DNA from: Chionis minor
Taxonomy: Eukaryota > Chordata > Aves > Charadriiformes > Chionididae
Assembly: GCA_013398295.1 (NCBI GenBank)
Contig: VZSF01011185.1
Coordinates: forward strand, 1-64,000
DNA length: 64,000 bases
Reading direction: 5' to 3'
The notes under the pieces are model-generated. The model saw only the letters and a program-made list of their open reading frames with translations, searched no databases and had not been told where the DNA came from. Positions 49,241 to 62,818 of this stretch are shown piece by piece; position 1 is the first letter of the stretch, and each line of letters starts with the position of its first letter. Position numbers and translations under genes: made by a program.

Positions 49241-49866
49241 TCTTAGGAAGCAGGGAAGCCTGGTTGCTGCCTTCACAGCTGCCAAGAAGTTCTTCATGCA
49301 TCATGATGCTGTGCACTTGGAAAGCTTCTTTGGGGAATGCCTGGAGCACTGCAGAAATGTAGCAGGAAAAATTTGCTCTGCTGCATTTTTTCCATCATCT
49401 GAGGCTGGACTGGACAGAGAAAAGGGGATGAAGTGGGTCAGAAAGCCCCAGTTCCCAGCTCTCTCCATTGAGCTGGTAGCCTACTGGCATTACCACAGAG
49501 AGAGGCCCAGTTTAGGTCTTGGTGGCCCTGGTCTGCACTGGCTACCAACGGGACTCCCTCACGGCTGCAAGGACATTTCACATCTTTCGTTATTTCCTGC
49601 ACCGGCACCATCAGGGGCATAAAGAATGTCTCGGGCAAACCCTGTAAAGATTTCCTTATGTGACCTGATCCGAGTTCTTTATTGAGTGTTTTTTTCTTAA
49701 TTTCAGAAGTAATCTAAAAAGAAGACACTTGCTTCACTCCACGCATTGGAAAAAGATGTATGGAAAAATGTTAATATCCAGTGTTACAAGGGAGAATGAG
49801 AAAAAAGCAGTGTGAAAAACACTAGAAAAAGAGCAATGAGAGACAGGTGCAGAATATTGGACAGCC

Positions 49867-49895
49867 TTTTCTTTTATTTTCTTTTCTTTTTTTTA
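49867..49895 (+). repeat. T-rich polypyrimidine tract
   Basis: Imperfect 'cttttcttttattttctttt' sequence followed by a T run. Low complexity. Confidence 0.85.
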
Positions 49896-50229
49896 ATTCA
49901 ATTTATAGATGACAGTCTAGAAGGTACTGAATGGATATAAAGACTTCAAAAGGGAAAAAAAAAGGTTTCAGAGATGGGCAGGATTTTAATTGAGGGATTC
50001 CTTGATCATCCTTCAGAGATAACTAGGAACTCCTGACCTCAGGCTGAGTGTTTCTTGCGATCAGGAGCTGCTGGGCCACATTGCTTCACCTGTGAAAGCA
50101 GTATGTAAGTCTCTGGGTTTTGTGAAGTCCCGTCATTATGAGTGTGTCAACATGCAGGAGTGAGAGGTGATACAATGACAAGGGAGTTTTATGGGTAAGA
50201 ATTTTGAAGTGATGCACTCTGCTATAAAA

Positions 50230-50560
50230 AGATTAGACAAGTGGATATATTTTTATAACTACAATGCAGTGTTATTAGTATTTTTTAAGCTTTTTCTAAT
50301 CTGTCATTCAGCTTGAAAATCCAGCTGTGCTCCATATCCTGTTATTTGACACACGGCTCCATCATTAGTTATTATTGACACCTATTTGCAGCTCAGCAAG
50401 ACTGGTTGTATAACTTGAGGCTCTTACACTAAATATTTATTCATTGTACTTTCAACAGATGAATGAAGAAATTAAATATTAGTTCCATTATCTTCTACAT
50501 AAATGGGCCTTGCATTAATTAATCCTTACAATTTACACATGATTTTTCATTAGGCTATTA
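50230..50560. promoter_or_regulatory. Candidate conserved noncoding element
   Basis: Non-repetitive AT-rich DNA with homeodomain cores such as 'attaattaatcc' and 'cattagttattattgaca', plus 'aaatatttattcattg' and 'tttttcattaggc'. There are no long frames or repeat matches. The composition resembles vertebrate developmental enhancers, and the call is purely by pattern. Confidence 0.25.
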
Positions 50561-50584
50561 CCACATCTATGATGAAAACATACT

Positions 50585-50619
50585 CCTGCTGTTCACTGCA
50601 GCAGGAACAGCTGCAGTGA
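50585..50619. repeat. Two mutually exclusive hairpins
   Basis: One stem pairs 'cctgctg' (50,585) with 'cagcagg' (50,599) over a seven-base loop. A stronger one pairs 'tcactgcagc' (50,593-50,602) with 'gctgcagtga' (50,610-50,619), ten perfect pairs over seven bases. They share bases, so only one can form at a time. Confidence 0.88.
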
Positions 50620-51478
50620 TGTTCTCTGTTTTTAGGCTGACATGAGTTTCTTGATAGGCAAAAGTTAGAACTTATTTTAGGCTATTAATGTTGTGCTTAT
50701 TGGACCCCAAAATACAGAAACTTCATTGTACTGGGCAAGACATTAATAATGCAAAAATACACTGATGAGTAGCTATTTTATGTTTCTAAACTTCAGATTT
50801 TACAAGTTACAAGCAAAAGATGGGAGAAGGCTTATGATCTTCTCTGTAGACCTTCTAGAGATAAACACCTCTGACACCCTGGTGAGCTGGAGAAAAAAGG
50901 CTCAGGTTCCACTTCATGTACCAGCTATTATATAGTAATTTAGCAGATGAATTCAGTAAGAGCAATTGTAGATGCCACTTCAAAATGACTGAGTGACCAC
51001 AGCATAAACCTTAAGTGTGAAGATGGTGGAGAAGATGCATGAACTAAAGATACCCATCTTCAAGTCCAGTCACCTCTCTACTTCAGGGTAATCCTAGAAA
51101 ACCATTTCCCACCTCACTGTAGATGCATCCTGTGTGGATTTTTGTGACATCATCTTCTGTTACCTCTGCAAAACTTGCTGTTGAGAATTCCAATTTATAA
51201 CTGAGTCTTCATTCAAACGTGACTGAATATACTGTGATAAAATATGTTATTCAACTGATGTAATGAACTCATAGGCAGTGGTTCCTACTCATCTGTATGA
51301 ATGCGAACTATCTTTTCTCTGGGATAGCTGAATATTTATGTTTTCTAGTTTACTCTGTTATCTTGGCTGTGAAACTCAAGAACGTGGGAATAAATATAAA
51401 TATTTCAAAACCAGGAGAGTCAGAGAAGTAGCAATATGGTAGACATACCAGTTATTTAATAAAACTTGGGACATCAAA

Positions 51479-51542
51479 GTTATTTTTTCCAAAGCACCAT
51501 AAAAAATGCAGTTATTTTTTCCAAAGCACCATAAAAAATGCA
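51479..51542 (+). repeat. Exact tandem duplication of 32 bp
   Basis: A unit starting 'gttattttttccaaagcacc' and ending 'ataaaaaatgca' is present twice with no mismatch. A recent replication slip is the simplest explanation. Confidence 0.95.
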
Positions 51543-54295
51543 GTTTAAAATGATAGACCTACTTTCCATCACAGAAGTGAAAAGACTGACAAGTTCACAA
51601 CATCTGAGAACACAGGCTCATTCTGCTCTTCTGTAGTCCCGTTGTATAGCAATATGTTTTTTGCACCATTTCATGGAAAAGGCAAAATATTCATATTTTA
51701 CTCCTTTCTGGAGAGCATAAGTTATGAGAACAAACTTCCATCTTTTTTCCAGATATTTTAATATATTCTCTTTATTAAGTCCATGGGGCTTCACACACAC
51801 TTTCTGAGTGAATGAATGTCTTAATCCTGTGCTGAACAAGGCCTTTTTCTTTTCCTATTTAAGAACAGGATTAACTCTATCAGGTTGCTGTCCCAAGTGC
51901 TGTAATAATGCAGGGGGATTATGGGAGTTACAGTTTCTGGAGGAAAGTGGAACTATAAAGCAGTAGCAAAACATTCTAGGAATAAAAAAGTCCACCCTAT
52001 TTTCATGAGACGAGGAAGAAACTGGGTTGGTAACATGGTACAAGGGTGGTTTCTGAGAGAGACAGAGCAGAGCAATCCAAGGAAAATTTCATATTTGCTT
52101 TTGAAAATGAGACCAAAAAAGGCCTTCATGACAGTTTATCCCTCACAAGACACAAGCAGATGAAAGTTTCCAGCAGAATGGGAATCACAGCAATTATCTA
52201 GATGAGAGATCCTCAAGGAAACAGGACCAAATGAGGGGCAGGACTCGGGAATGTTGTAGCTGGCTTTAATAAAGTTGCACAGAAATTCTGGAATTAACTC
52301 CTGGGCTCTCATTTACCTTGTGTTTGCCACACTTGTTTAGTTACCAATGAGGAGTTTAATTCCAAGGTGTCTCTGCTAGACATTAACAGATTAAATGCTT
52401 CTGGAGATTCTTATAACCTCCTCTTCTTGAATGTTGGGGAAGAGAGGGGTGGAGAGGGGAAGACTTAAAGAAGACGAAGACCTTAATCTGTAGCTGTGAT
52501 TTCCAACAGCAGTTGAATGGGCATAGACTGCTTTTTCCTGCCAGATGAAAGGGATATACAAAGCTTTCCTCTTCTACACTGCAATAAATTTACTATCCTT
52601 AAAAAATATGAGCTTTTGACCACCATCCACCCAGAACACCCTGAAACTCAGACGTCAGGACAGTGATGTATTATTAAGCGAGAAGCAGAGATTAAAATTC
52701 TTTCCCAGTTCAGCCAGGGAAGACACCCAAACACTTAACACAGGCACTTTGGCTTCACCCTTTTGTCCATGTCTAAGGAAAAACAGATAACTTCCTCTGC
52801 TGATCAATGGAAAACTGCTACAGACTTGTCTTGGATTTCTCCCTTGGTGACTAGTGTTTTGGTTCTTATGGAAGAGCATAAACAGTGGCTGTCATGGAAA
52901 GTCCATCCTTCTTGCTGAAATGGCTATGAACACAAGTGCATTCCCATTCAGCATGTATGTGTTTTTATTGCATATAAAAGGTGAGGATAAAGATCAAAGA
53001 ACGTGTGAAAAGATTAATTAACTGTCTTTTTGCATAATGTAATGCTGCTAGTCAGTGTCCAGAGACTACAATACGGTTAACTGCTGACTTCATTCCATAT
53101 ATACGGCCAAGGAGACAATCAAGTCCATTTTCTAGTAACAATCCTGTATATCTTGCATATAATATTGCTCTTCGGTATTAAGCAATGCCAAAGCTGACTT
53201 TACAAAAATAATTTCAAAACTGAGTGTCCCTCCATAGACAAATTCATACTGATTCATAGGGTACTCAATGTAAAACCACTGTAACTTACAAACTTAGGTA
53301 TTAGTATGTTGTTTGCATGTTTTTTTGCTAGAAATTAATTATATGCCCCCTAGTTTCCTTCTTCTACTAATTATTTCCAAAATTTCCGTCTGTGTCAAGC
53401 TTTCTGTGTTCTTAGTAGAGAGAATAAATTGCCTCGCACAGAAGCAGAAAATTTATTTTTCTGTCAGATAAATAAACTGATTTCAGCAGAAGGTTCAGCC
53501 TGCATACAATTCCTGAAAAGGGGAAACAGAAGATTTTGGAAATTTATTTGCACAGGGATGAAATTTAACCACCTGTACTTGAACGCCTCTCTAGTACTGT
53601 TGAACAGCACTTATAATGACAAGGAAAAGAAAAGGACCAGTTGCTGTGGAGGAAATTTTTCCTGTATGATCTTTTTCCTTCTCATATATCTTCAGTTCCA
53701 AATAACTTGTGTGAATCTCTTCTGCTTGCAAGTCATAGCTTTGCTTCTTTGAAGCAATCTCCCTACAAGTTCTGTTAAAAAAGTCTCTACTCTGCCGTGT
53801 CTCTTATTGTGTAATTATATTTTGTCTTTTCATTTAAGAAAAAGAGAACTTTAACAACACTTTCATTTAACAGACAAAACCCCAGATCTTGAAGTTCGAA
53901 ATGACCAGTGCTAGTACTCAGATGTGGAAGCACAGCTATAATTCTGGGGGGGAAAAAAAAAGTCATTTTCTCTTGCAGTGATCTTCCATTCACTTACAGT
54001 TTAGAGTTTTCAGGTTTGCAAAAACTTTGAAAGCCTATTAGATGTCTCTTAGAATATCCCTTGACCCTTGGCAATGATAGGACAATGTTAGGTTTCCTAG
54101 CCTTCAAAATGGGGTGCTGTGTGTCGAATGCCTGCTGAGGATGCTCTGTGCAGATTGTGCTACCTGACCTGTGCCAAGAAAACATTCTAATGGTTTATTG
54201 CAACAGACCAGCATGTTTCGATGACCAAGTACATTCCTTGGCACCATTTTAGTGTAAAGTAGCTAGTAATATAGATGACTTTGAGAACTTGGCCT

Positions 54296-54436
54296 TTTAA
54301 TATATAAAGAGGGGTTATAAGAAAGATGGAGAGAGACTTTTTACCAAAGCCTGTAGTGACAGGACAAGGGGTAATGGTTTTAAACTGAAAGAGAGTAAAT
54401 TTAGACTTGACATGAGAAAGAAATTTTTTTATGATT
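54296..54436 (+). mobile_element. CR1 LINE internal fragment
   Basis: About 140 bp match the CR1 segment at the end of ORF2 and start of the 3' UTR: 'tatataaagaggggttataag', 'aaagatggagagagactttt', 'gtagtgacaggacaaggg' and 'ggttttaaactgaaagag'. Both ends are missing, including the octamer tail. It is a truncated insertion later cut or decayed on its 3' side, which is unusual for CR1. Confidence 0.9.
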
Positions 54437-56982
54437 ATTAATTTTCAGGCCTCAGAGAAAGTATCCTCAACTCCAAGACTTATGGCTATAATGCTGGGAA
54501 TTGTGCACCGTTCCCTTCATAAGGCATGGGTGGTAGGGAAAAGCAGTACCTTTTACTTGACTAACAGAGTTGAGGAACAGGCAGCCTTTAAAGATGCAAG
54601 CTCTTCAGACATTGAGCAAGAAACAGGACATTTCATATCAAGGACAAGCTGAGAACAATAGTTCTGAACTTAACTTTGTTGTGATAATCCATGAGAGAGT
54701 TAGAAAGAAACAGTTGTCTGACACTTTAGGAACAGATCATCATGTTAGCAAATGGAGGTGTAATGAGGTTGTTGCTTCCTATGAGATACAGAATGGGGTC
54801 AGAGTGAGCAGCAGTATCTTTTAATTTGACAGAAAAGCCATATCTTTATACCCATAACATTTAGTAGCTGGACAAATTACATATTTCAGCTCCCAAGGAT
54901 TTTTGAAGGAGATGGGAAAGCTATTTTGTAGGTTACCCTCAGGGCTTAGGAGCTGGGCATTACAGAAAAAAAAAATGTCTTCCTGCTGGTAACAGGTTAC
55001 TTCAGTCTTCAAGTGATGCTTGCATGACGTTGCACAGTAAGTGTTCAGTCAGCTACTGACGTGTTTATGCTAGGGAATGCAATATTCAAGAGCTGTTATT
55101 CTACAAGGGCTGTGAAGGCTGTACATATATGCCCTTGAGAACTGTTGTGTGATCTTAAATAACTCAAAGGGATCAGTAGTTTTCTGTGAGAAGGATCACA
55201 TTTCTGATATGGTAGCACTTTGACCTATCTGTCTTGAAGCAGTCCTGCTCTCCTGATGCATTGATTTTTTTATATTTTTTTTCCCAATCACATGTGGCAA
55301 CATTTCTCTTTTGGATTTTCCTGGAGGTCTCCCATCCCTGGAAAAAAGCCCTAGAATCATATGAACATACATAATGATTTTTGAAAAGTTAACAGTGTTT
55401 CTTGCTCATCTTTTTCTTACCTTCTTTCAAATCTGGTATATTTTTTGCTGCTTTGCTTCAAGTAACAATTTCTGAAGGAGGAATTTTCATTGTGTCAATA
55501 GGTTCTTGTTGCCTAGGAACATTTTTCAATTTGTGACTGTGTAGGTATTTAGGTCACCAGTGAATTAATCTTTTTAAAATTATAGCTGTGTAGTCAATCA
55601 CCAATTCTGAACTATCCCATTGAGAATTGACAGTACAGTACTTAGTTGCTCATGGATTGAAAAGTTAAATTGAATGTTCTGCTTGCAAAGAAATTCTATG
55701 AAAAAGGAAAGAAAATGGTGTTGGTTCATAATAAGAAAATGTCGGCGCTTTGCAATAATAAACTCTGATGTTTTCTAACCTAGACTGAATTTACCAATGT
55801 TTTCTAAAGAACAGACCCAGCTCCCATTAGGGTTTCATAAAAACTCTCTTCACGTCAGAAAAGCAGGACAAAATCTTATCAGAGGAAAGGGAATTCAGTC
55901 GTCTGTCTTTGAAAGTACCTTCTTAAGGTAAATGAAACTTTTCCATATTTCATTCTCAGATATATGGAAGTAATGACCATCCTTCTGTAAAAGCTGTTAA
56001 TACTCATCATTCCAGAAACATATGAAAAAAACTGAAGAAAGAAAACTTGCTTTAATTAGCAATAAAGTGATTTCATATTTTAATATTGTTTATTGAGCAT
56101 TTAGAATACAGGTCTTCTAATAATTTTTTTTTCTTTTTTTTTATTTTATATGCTCTAATGATCGTTACCTCATTTTTAACACCGTATCGGGATATGTGGT
56201 TTGTAATATGAGACCCATTTTACTACCTCCCTGATAAATGAATCTGTTGTTTCCTGGAATACTCTAAAGGAAGACAAATAACATTGGATGAAAGATGATT
56301 CTAAAGTCACCTGTTTTCGCCTCCAAAGAAAAGTTCTGCCTGTTGCCTTCAGTATCTCATCACTGGGCCTTGGATCACTCTAGGGGTGCCCAGAATCAAA
56401 CACCATAGTCCTGGCATGATTGTGATAAAATAAATACATAGGCACGGATATTAACTGCCTTGCTCTGTAGTGTATCTCTGTACATGCTGCCCAAATTGGC
56501 AAAGGAATTTGAATTATCTACAGACTAGTTCAAAATCATCAAGAGATAATAAAATGAGCATAATAGACACGGAACACTGTTCGTTCCACTTGCACTGAAC
56601 TATTTTGTCCTCTCATTATTAAAGAAATAGTGTGATAATGAATTTTGGAAAAATTATGGACTGGATCCTCAGCTGGTGTTTGCCTCATTGGTGCCACATT
56701 AGATTATATCATCAAGGATCTTTCTGCCTTTCAGTATTACCATAATAACTACATGCATGATGCTAAGAAGAAAAATCCAAAAGATGGCATAGATAAGGGT
56801 TCAAAACAAGTCAAAGCTGACATTCAGAAATGAATCACAGTATAGAAAGACTTCCTTCAGATTAAGTCACATTCAAGACACTGAAGCATTTTTGAAGCAT
56901 TTTTCCCATCATTTTCATAAGAAACCTTTTTAGGTAGTTTGGTTTATTTAAATGTTAAGTTATGTTATTATTTACTTATTTT

Positions 56983-56984
<2 letters not shown>
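54437..56984. other. Unique noncoding DNA, no gene seen
   Basis: No coding exon or repeat family is recognised. T-rich patches occur near 55,266 and 56,124. A short duplication of 'gaagcattttt' occurs near 56,884. Confidence 0.55.

Positions 56985-57027
<43 letters not shown>
56985..57027 (+). repeat. Long poly-T (43 bases)
   Basis: An uninterrupted run of 43 T's is preceded by 'acttatttttc' and followed by 'ggtgaagg'. If it is a retroposed poly-A tail, the retrocopy would lie to the right on the minus strand. I recognise no gene copy there. Confidence 0.95.
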
Positions 57028-57028
<1 letters not shown>

Positions 57029-60000
57029 GTGAAGGTAAGTGCCAAACTCGGTGATATGTCATACCCTCAATCTGAAAAAGACACAAAACAGGTGAAAGGC
57101 ACAAGAAAGTGATACAATGGGGACTAAAGTAATGGTTTAGCAGATTGCATAAATAGTAAAAACTTCAAGGACCTTGTAAATTTAGTACTTATATACTTAA
57201 AAGCATTCTAGTAAAAGACGCTATGACTGAAGGAGGAAAGAGGAGAATATGATATAATAAGCAAGAGACTTTTGGAAAAACTCTTTATAGTGGTAATTAC
57301 TGAACTGATGCCTGAATTCTAGGTGGAAAAAAATCTATTTTATTTGAAGTAAGTTTTTCTGATCATTTTTACTGATTTTTCCCTTAAGACCTCTTCCAAG
57401 ACCTGCCAGAAAACTCTTTTCCCTTTTTTTTCATTTTTATAACTGAAGTTATAATACTTTGAAGGGTAAAACTCCACTCATGTCCTTTGCTCATGTCAGT
57501 GAGACAGAATCAAGACCCTTATGCCTCCTGTTGTGGCAGGATGGTAGAGTTGAGACTGAAGGCAGCACCTCCTCTCCCATGAGATGGGAAGCCCCTGTGT
57601 CTCCCTTTGTACCCTTCAGGAATTGCACGATCCTTTGCAAGACATTCAGGAAGTTTGTCAAGTCCTGTTTGAATACAGCAACAGTAGCTGGATTTTGAAA
57701 TTTTATTTTTCATTTCTTTAAGGGACAAATAGTAACAAGGTGGTATCACAGAGAGCTGTCAGTTGCTCTCCAGAGGCACCTTGACAAAGAATCTTTGCCG
57801 ATTGTGTGCCATTTGTTAAGGTCCTTGGGAAACTTTGGCATAAGAAGGGTTATATATACAGTGCTTCCTTATTTTTTTGCTAAAATAAACACGCAAACAT
57901 TGAAAGGAACTAACCTCAGGTGCAGGAGAGTAGAGGATTTCCTTATAAACACAATTTGCACTTGAATTTGTTTAGCATTATTCCAAACTGTCCTGAAGAC
58001 ACATAAGAATCCTGCATGTTCAGAGGCTTTCGGCACTTTGGAGTCAATGCAGACACTGTGGGGAAAGATTTCCATAGCAACAACATTAAAGAAAAGAAAA
58101 TATGAAAAGTCAGTGTTGGGTAAGTATATGAAGATATACATATACAGGGGCTGGGAGAGGTGTGGAGATTATAGGGTGTAATAAAGCAAGCTACTGAGCA
58201 CTAATTGCTCATTTTTTCAAAGAAAACAAAATCACCAACAATGCCCCACTGTCCATTTAGTCAGATTTGCATAAAACATCCAGCTGATCGTTCCACTCAG
58301 AGTTTTAATTCTAGGGAAAATAAAATCTTATTCATTTATTAATTTCCTAAAGGATAATATTTCTTTATGGTACTATAGGCTTACTACGTGATTGACCAGT
58401 GACACAAAGTAATACAAAGTGCTTAATTGTCAAAGATCTCAGAGAAAGCATGAAGATATTGGGCTTGTCTTGCCAATTATCAGACACTCAGTCGAGTGTT
58501 GTGTTGAGAGGTATTTACTGTTTATAAATCATTACATCACAAATAAACAAATTATTTGAAATACAAGGTAATATTTATATTTTACTATGTTTTCAATGAA
58601 AATATTACAGAGAATTATAATAATGGCTGTAGAGCTTATTACTGAGTAAGGTCCACAGTCAAGACAGCATGAAGACAGATCACTTAGTAGGAAGAAGAGT
58701 GAAAGCCCCTGCTTACCCAGTTGCAGTTACATCTTCTAAAATTTGTAGTTTTCATTGGTGTTTAAGTTCCAATGTGAAAAACTGATGACTGTTTGTTAAT
58801 GAAATGGTGCTGGATATGAGACTGTACCCTGGGTGAAAGTGTGACTTGGAGCCTTCACAGAATGCTTATGACAGTCTTTGGTTTTGTGACATAACAGGAG
58901 CCCTGCTGAAATCTCCTACTTTGTACTGTGATTTTAGCTTGGTAACCTAAGCAAATTTCTTCAACCTATAGGTACGGATGCTGTGGAAAGGTCTTTAAAC
59001 TTCTAACAGCTACAGTCAGCCACAGAGGAGTTTCTCTGGGCTGGGGACTGAGTACATAGTTCTGTAATTATGCTGCCATTAATTAGAGCCAGATCTTACT
59101 CTCTCACCTTGAGGAACAGAGTCGTTGCTGACTCAAGCTTCATGAAGAGAAATGAGACTTTTGCACCAGAAGTGGTTTATTTTCTTGGGAGAAAAAAAGG
59201 AAACAAGTATGGTGGGAGGAAGAGGAGATGGATTGTCCCAGGGAAATGAGGGTCTGGAAATTCAATGGGTGCCTCTAACACTCGTGGAGAAAGGAATGGG
59301 GAGTATTGCAAACTTGTGGCTTGCAACAGAGAAAGGCATCCTATAGACCTGGCAGGTTAGTAGGAACTAAGGGGAGATGCAGAGAACCCCAGAAACAAGT
59401 GATTAGAGACAAACCCATAGCTATGGGAGGACAGGAGAACGTGGGAAGATCCTGGAGTATGCAGTGATCTGTGCACAAGCAGGAAAGCTCCTGCCTATGA
59501 GGAAAGAAAATAAACTAGTCAAAAAATCTTTGTTGCTGTGCATCAGAAGTGTTTATATTTACATATGCCTCTTGGCATAGAGGCATTATTTGGAATAGAT
59601 CAATTGTGTTCAGTTAATATGTTTTTTGGCAATTTTCCTAATTAGTTGCCCACTCCTGGGTTACTCTTGTAGAAGCACAAAAGCTGCACAACTTGGCTTT
59701 AAAATCTGCATCTGATATAGGTGATCTGCAACAGACATGAGCTTGACATATTTCAAGAAGTCTTTATAAATTGTTACCCCACCACTAAATCTGCCTCTCC
59801 CCCTAGCCATGAGTCCTTGCCTTTTTTTCAGGTAGGCTGGCAAGCAACAGTACGGAACAATATTTTTCTGCTTCTCCACTAATAAGTGGTTTCTACCTTC
59901 TCTTCATCTGCAAACCGAGAGGGCTATGGCTTCCTTCATGTGCGGTATATACGCTAAGGCACAGTGTGGGCTTTGGAAAACATGCACAAGCTTTGTGCAA

Positions 60001-62818
60001 ACCTGCAGACAGATACACACATACGCACACCCCAAGAAGTATGCCGAATTGTGCATCTGCTATGTTCTTGCCATGCCAGGATCCCTTCAGCGTTACAAGT
60101 CACCTTTCTGAGCTATTTTCTGCTGTGGCTGGCATTCTCCTTCTTAGTTGCATGTATAATTTTACAGACAGGCAGACTGAACATTGATTGCCTCTTTCCC
60201 CCGTGGAATTTGTCCTTGATTGCCAAATAGCTGTATTTTCTATGGCCAGACGTTGTACAAGGGTAGGATAGAGGATGGCATATAATCTTCTCTCCAACAG
60301 CCAAATGATATTAAGACAATCCTGCTAGTTCTGTCTCAGAAGACAGAAGCCTGTACATCAGCTACAGTATTGTGCTTTTGAGAGGACGACAAATTCACAT
60401 CTGACCTTTGCTTCTACCTTCAGTTAGCTGGACTATCTTTTTTCATCTTTTGCAAACTTTCTTATTATCTTTCCCACTTCTCTATCCAGATGTTCACAGT
60501 CTTTTTCATTTCAGTACACCTTAATGGGCATGACATTTTCATCTCCAACTCTTCACTACTGCTCACTCTTACCTGCTTGCATTGCTTGCAGGTGAAGCTT
60601 CCAGCTTCCTGATGTCTCTGTATCCTATGTTGTTTCCTTCCTGCTTTCTGACCCTATTGATTTCCTCCTTTCTCTCTTGTCAGACAACCACACTCATTTT
60701 TAATAACTTCCACATAATGGCCTCAATTCCAACAGTTCATCATGTAACTCTTTCTGTGCCTGGCCTTCACGATGAGATTGATTCTTGCCAGTGATAACAC
60801 AGATGACCTTCTTTTAATATTCCTAGATCTGGATAAAATGTCTTAAGTTTTGATTAAGAATTCAGTGAAGTTCTTATTTTATCTGAACTGATTTAACCTT
60901 TTTTTGCCTTTAGAGATCATAAATATAAAAAACCAATCTGTTTCCCTGACATTTCCCAATGAATTCTGAAAATAGAAGAAACGTTATTAAAATAATCATG
61001 TATAACATATCAGTAATGTGGTAATTGTACAGTTTGATGATTGATTGCAGAAAATACTGAAATCTAGGGAAAATTACAGGTTTTAACATCTTCTACCCTC
61101 TAAAATTGTGCTGAACTTGCAATTGTCCCTGTAAAATTAAGATCATATTCTCTATCAACGGAAAGCAATGTGCTGAATTAACTTACAAAGCGTAAATCAT
61201 AAGGAAAAAGCAGCTGACAAGATCTTATTTCAACAATGTTACTAGGAAGAATTGGTAAAATCTGTCCTAAAAAGTCATTTGAAGAACCAGCGAAAGTGAA
61301 GGGTCTGATCAGATGTGCTTTTTTATTGCTTAAACAAAACTACATTGTCTTCTTCAGAATAACTTCCTCAATGTGATAATGTGGTTAAAGACACGAGTAG
61401 CTTATTTTAACTTCTACCTTGCTCTGGGGAGTATCTGTTTTTGTATTGTGGTTGTTTTGTCACACTGGCTCTAGGTATGCTAATAATGCATTTGAGAAAA
61501 ACTTAAGTCAGAGTGCTGATAAACAGGTTTCAAAGCTGATGGCACAGTGGGATTATTTAGATGCCCTGTGACCTCTGTATTTGCACTCGCAAGTCTGGTC
61601 TGGTATTTTCTTCTTGTTGTCAGAATTCAGTCTGCGGAAGCTTGGAAAGCATTTAGGGTTTTTGCATGAAGGCTCGCGTGATATGCAATCATCCCACCTT
61701 TTGAAGCAATAACCCGACTATTACACAATCTTGTGGAAATACAAGGCTGGGATTGCAGGTGATCCTTGAACAAAAGCAGAGACAGCTGAACCAAGAGCTG
61801 TCACTTGCTTTCCCTATCTTTACCCTCCGGTGCTATGTTTAGTGTGATGATGAAGACAGGAAACCTTTACCGCACTAACTGAGGAATAACTCTACCAAAA
61901 GCATCAGTCGTACTTGGTTAAAACTGATATAAGCAAAGGGAGAATGTTGTTATAGTTACCTTGCACTTACACTGGGTTAACCATCATATTCTTGGCTATG
62001 CTATCTCAATTATTAGCCATACAAAACTTCAGTACTTCACCATGATACTCTAAGACTTGTTTTGCATTGTAAATGGAAAGAGGATCTCCCATAGGATTTC
62101 TTACAAAGTATCTGCTGTGTGACTTGTACAACACTGCAGCCCTACAACTCCTGCTTGGCTTATGCTGTAGTTAAATGCAATTTGAATACTGCTTCTTCTG
62201 CTTTGAAGAGCATTTATATTTAAAACAAGCAAACAGTAAATAGCCAAACTTAATCTAGCCCTTCAGAAAGGATCATTTTATTTAGTGACTGAATACCAAA
62301 TCCTTTCAGAAAAAAAGAAAAATATTTATGAATTTTGGCTGAAGAGAACCTAGAAAGCAAAAAACCAACTAGTAACACAACAGTGTAATTCACACTAAAA
62401 CTACCTTCCAAGTCTATACATGAAAGTCTCCAGCAAGAAGAGATCCTGACCAGTTCTGTTCTGAGTGAGTCCTACTAGATAAGACTTCAAAGTATCAAGT
62501 CCTCTGTTACATTTTCAGTATTGTCAGTCAAAACTCCCATTGAATACACTATGGACTTCACCCAGATTCTTTCCAACACTGCTGTAAGCTCTTTGTTCTG
62601 TGAATATCACCCCCAGAATTTGTAAGAAATATTTCTTCTACAGGCAAACAGTTTATGCTCAAAAATCACTTGTGCGAGTCTCAGAGCTAACACAGCTCCA
62701 GCAAGACTGACTCAACAAAATCAGCATTGCCTATTTCACAATTTTATTGTGACATTTTGTGGTTGTAACCCTGCTATTTCTTGAGAATTTTGATTTTCTG
62801 TTCTCATTTGGTTTGTTA
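57028..62818. other. Unique noncoding DNA, no gene seen
   Basis: No coding exon or repeat family is recognised in 5.8 kb. Frames of 90 codons or fewer overlap on both strands, with several nested at 59,926-60,304, which is typical of chance. A short 'acacacatacgcacac' patch lies near 60,014-60,030. Confidence 0.55.

Larger units (their letters stand above)
49241..54295. other. Unique noncoding DNA with CNE-like stretches
   Basis: No coding exon is recognised in 5 kb. The 108-codon ATG frame at 49,296-49,622 has no family signature. The segment includes a T-rich tract at 49,867, AT-rich CNE-like sequence at 50,230-50,560, a bistable hairpin at 50,585 and a 32-bp exact duplication at 51,479. 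Confidence 0.55.

Noticed and set aside
49296..49622. 108-codon ATG frame that could be an exon
   Set aside because: No recognisable domain, no clear splice sites and no upstream promoter signal. It overlaps an opposite-strand frame.
50585..50619. Hairpin considered as a microRNA precursor
   Set aside because: The stem is only 10 pairs and does not extend past mismatches at 50,592/50,620, which is too short for a typical precursor.
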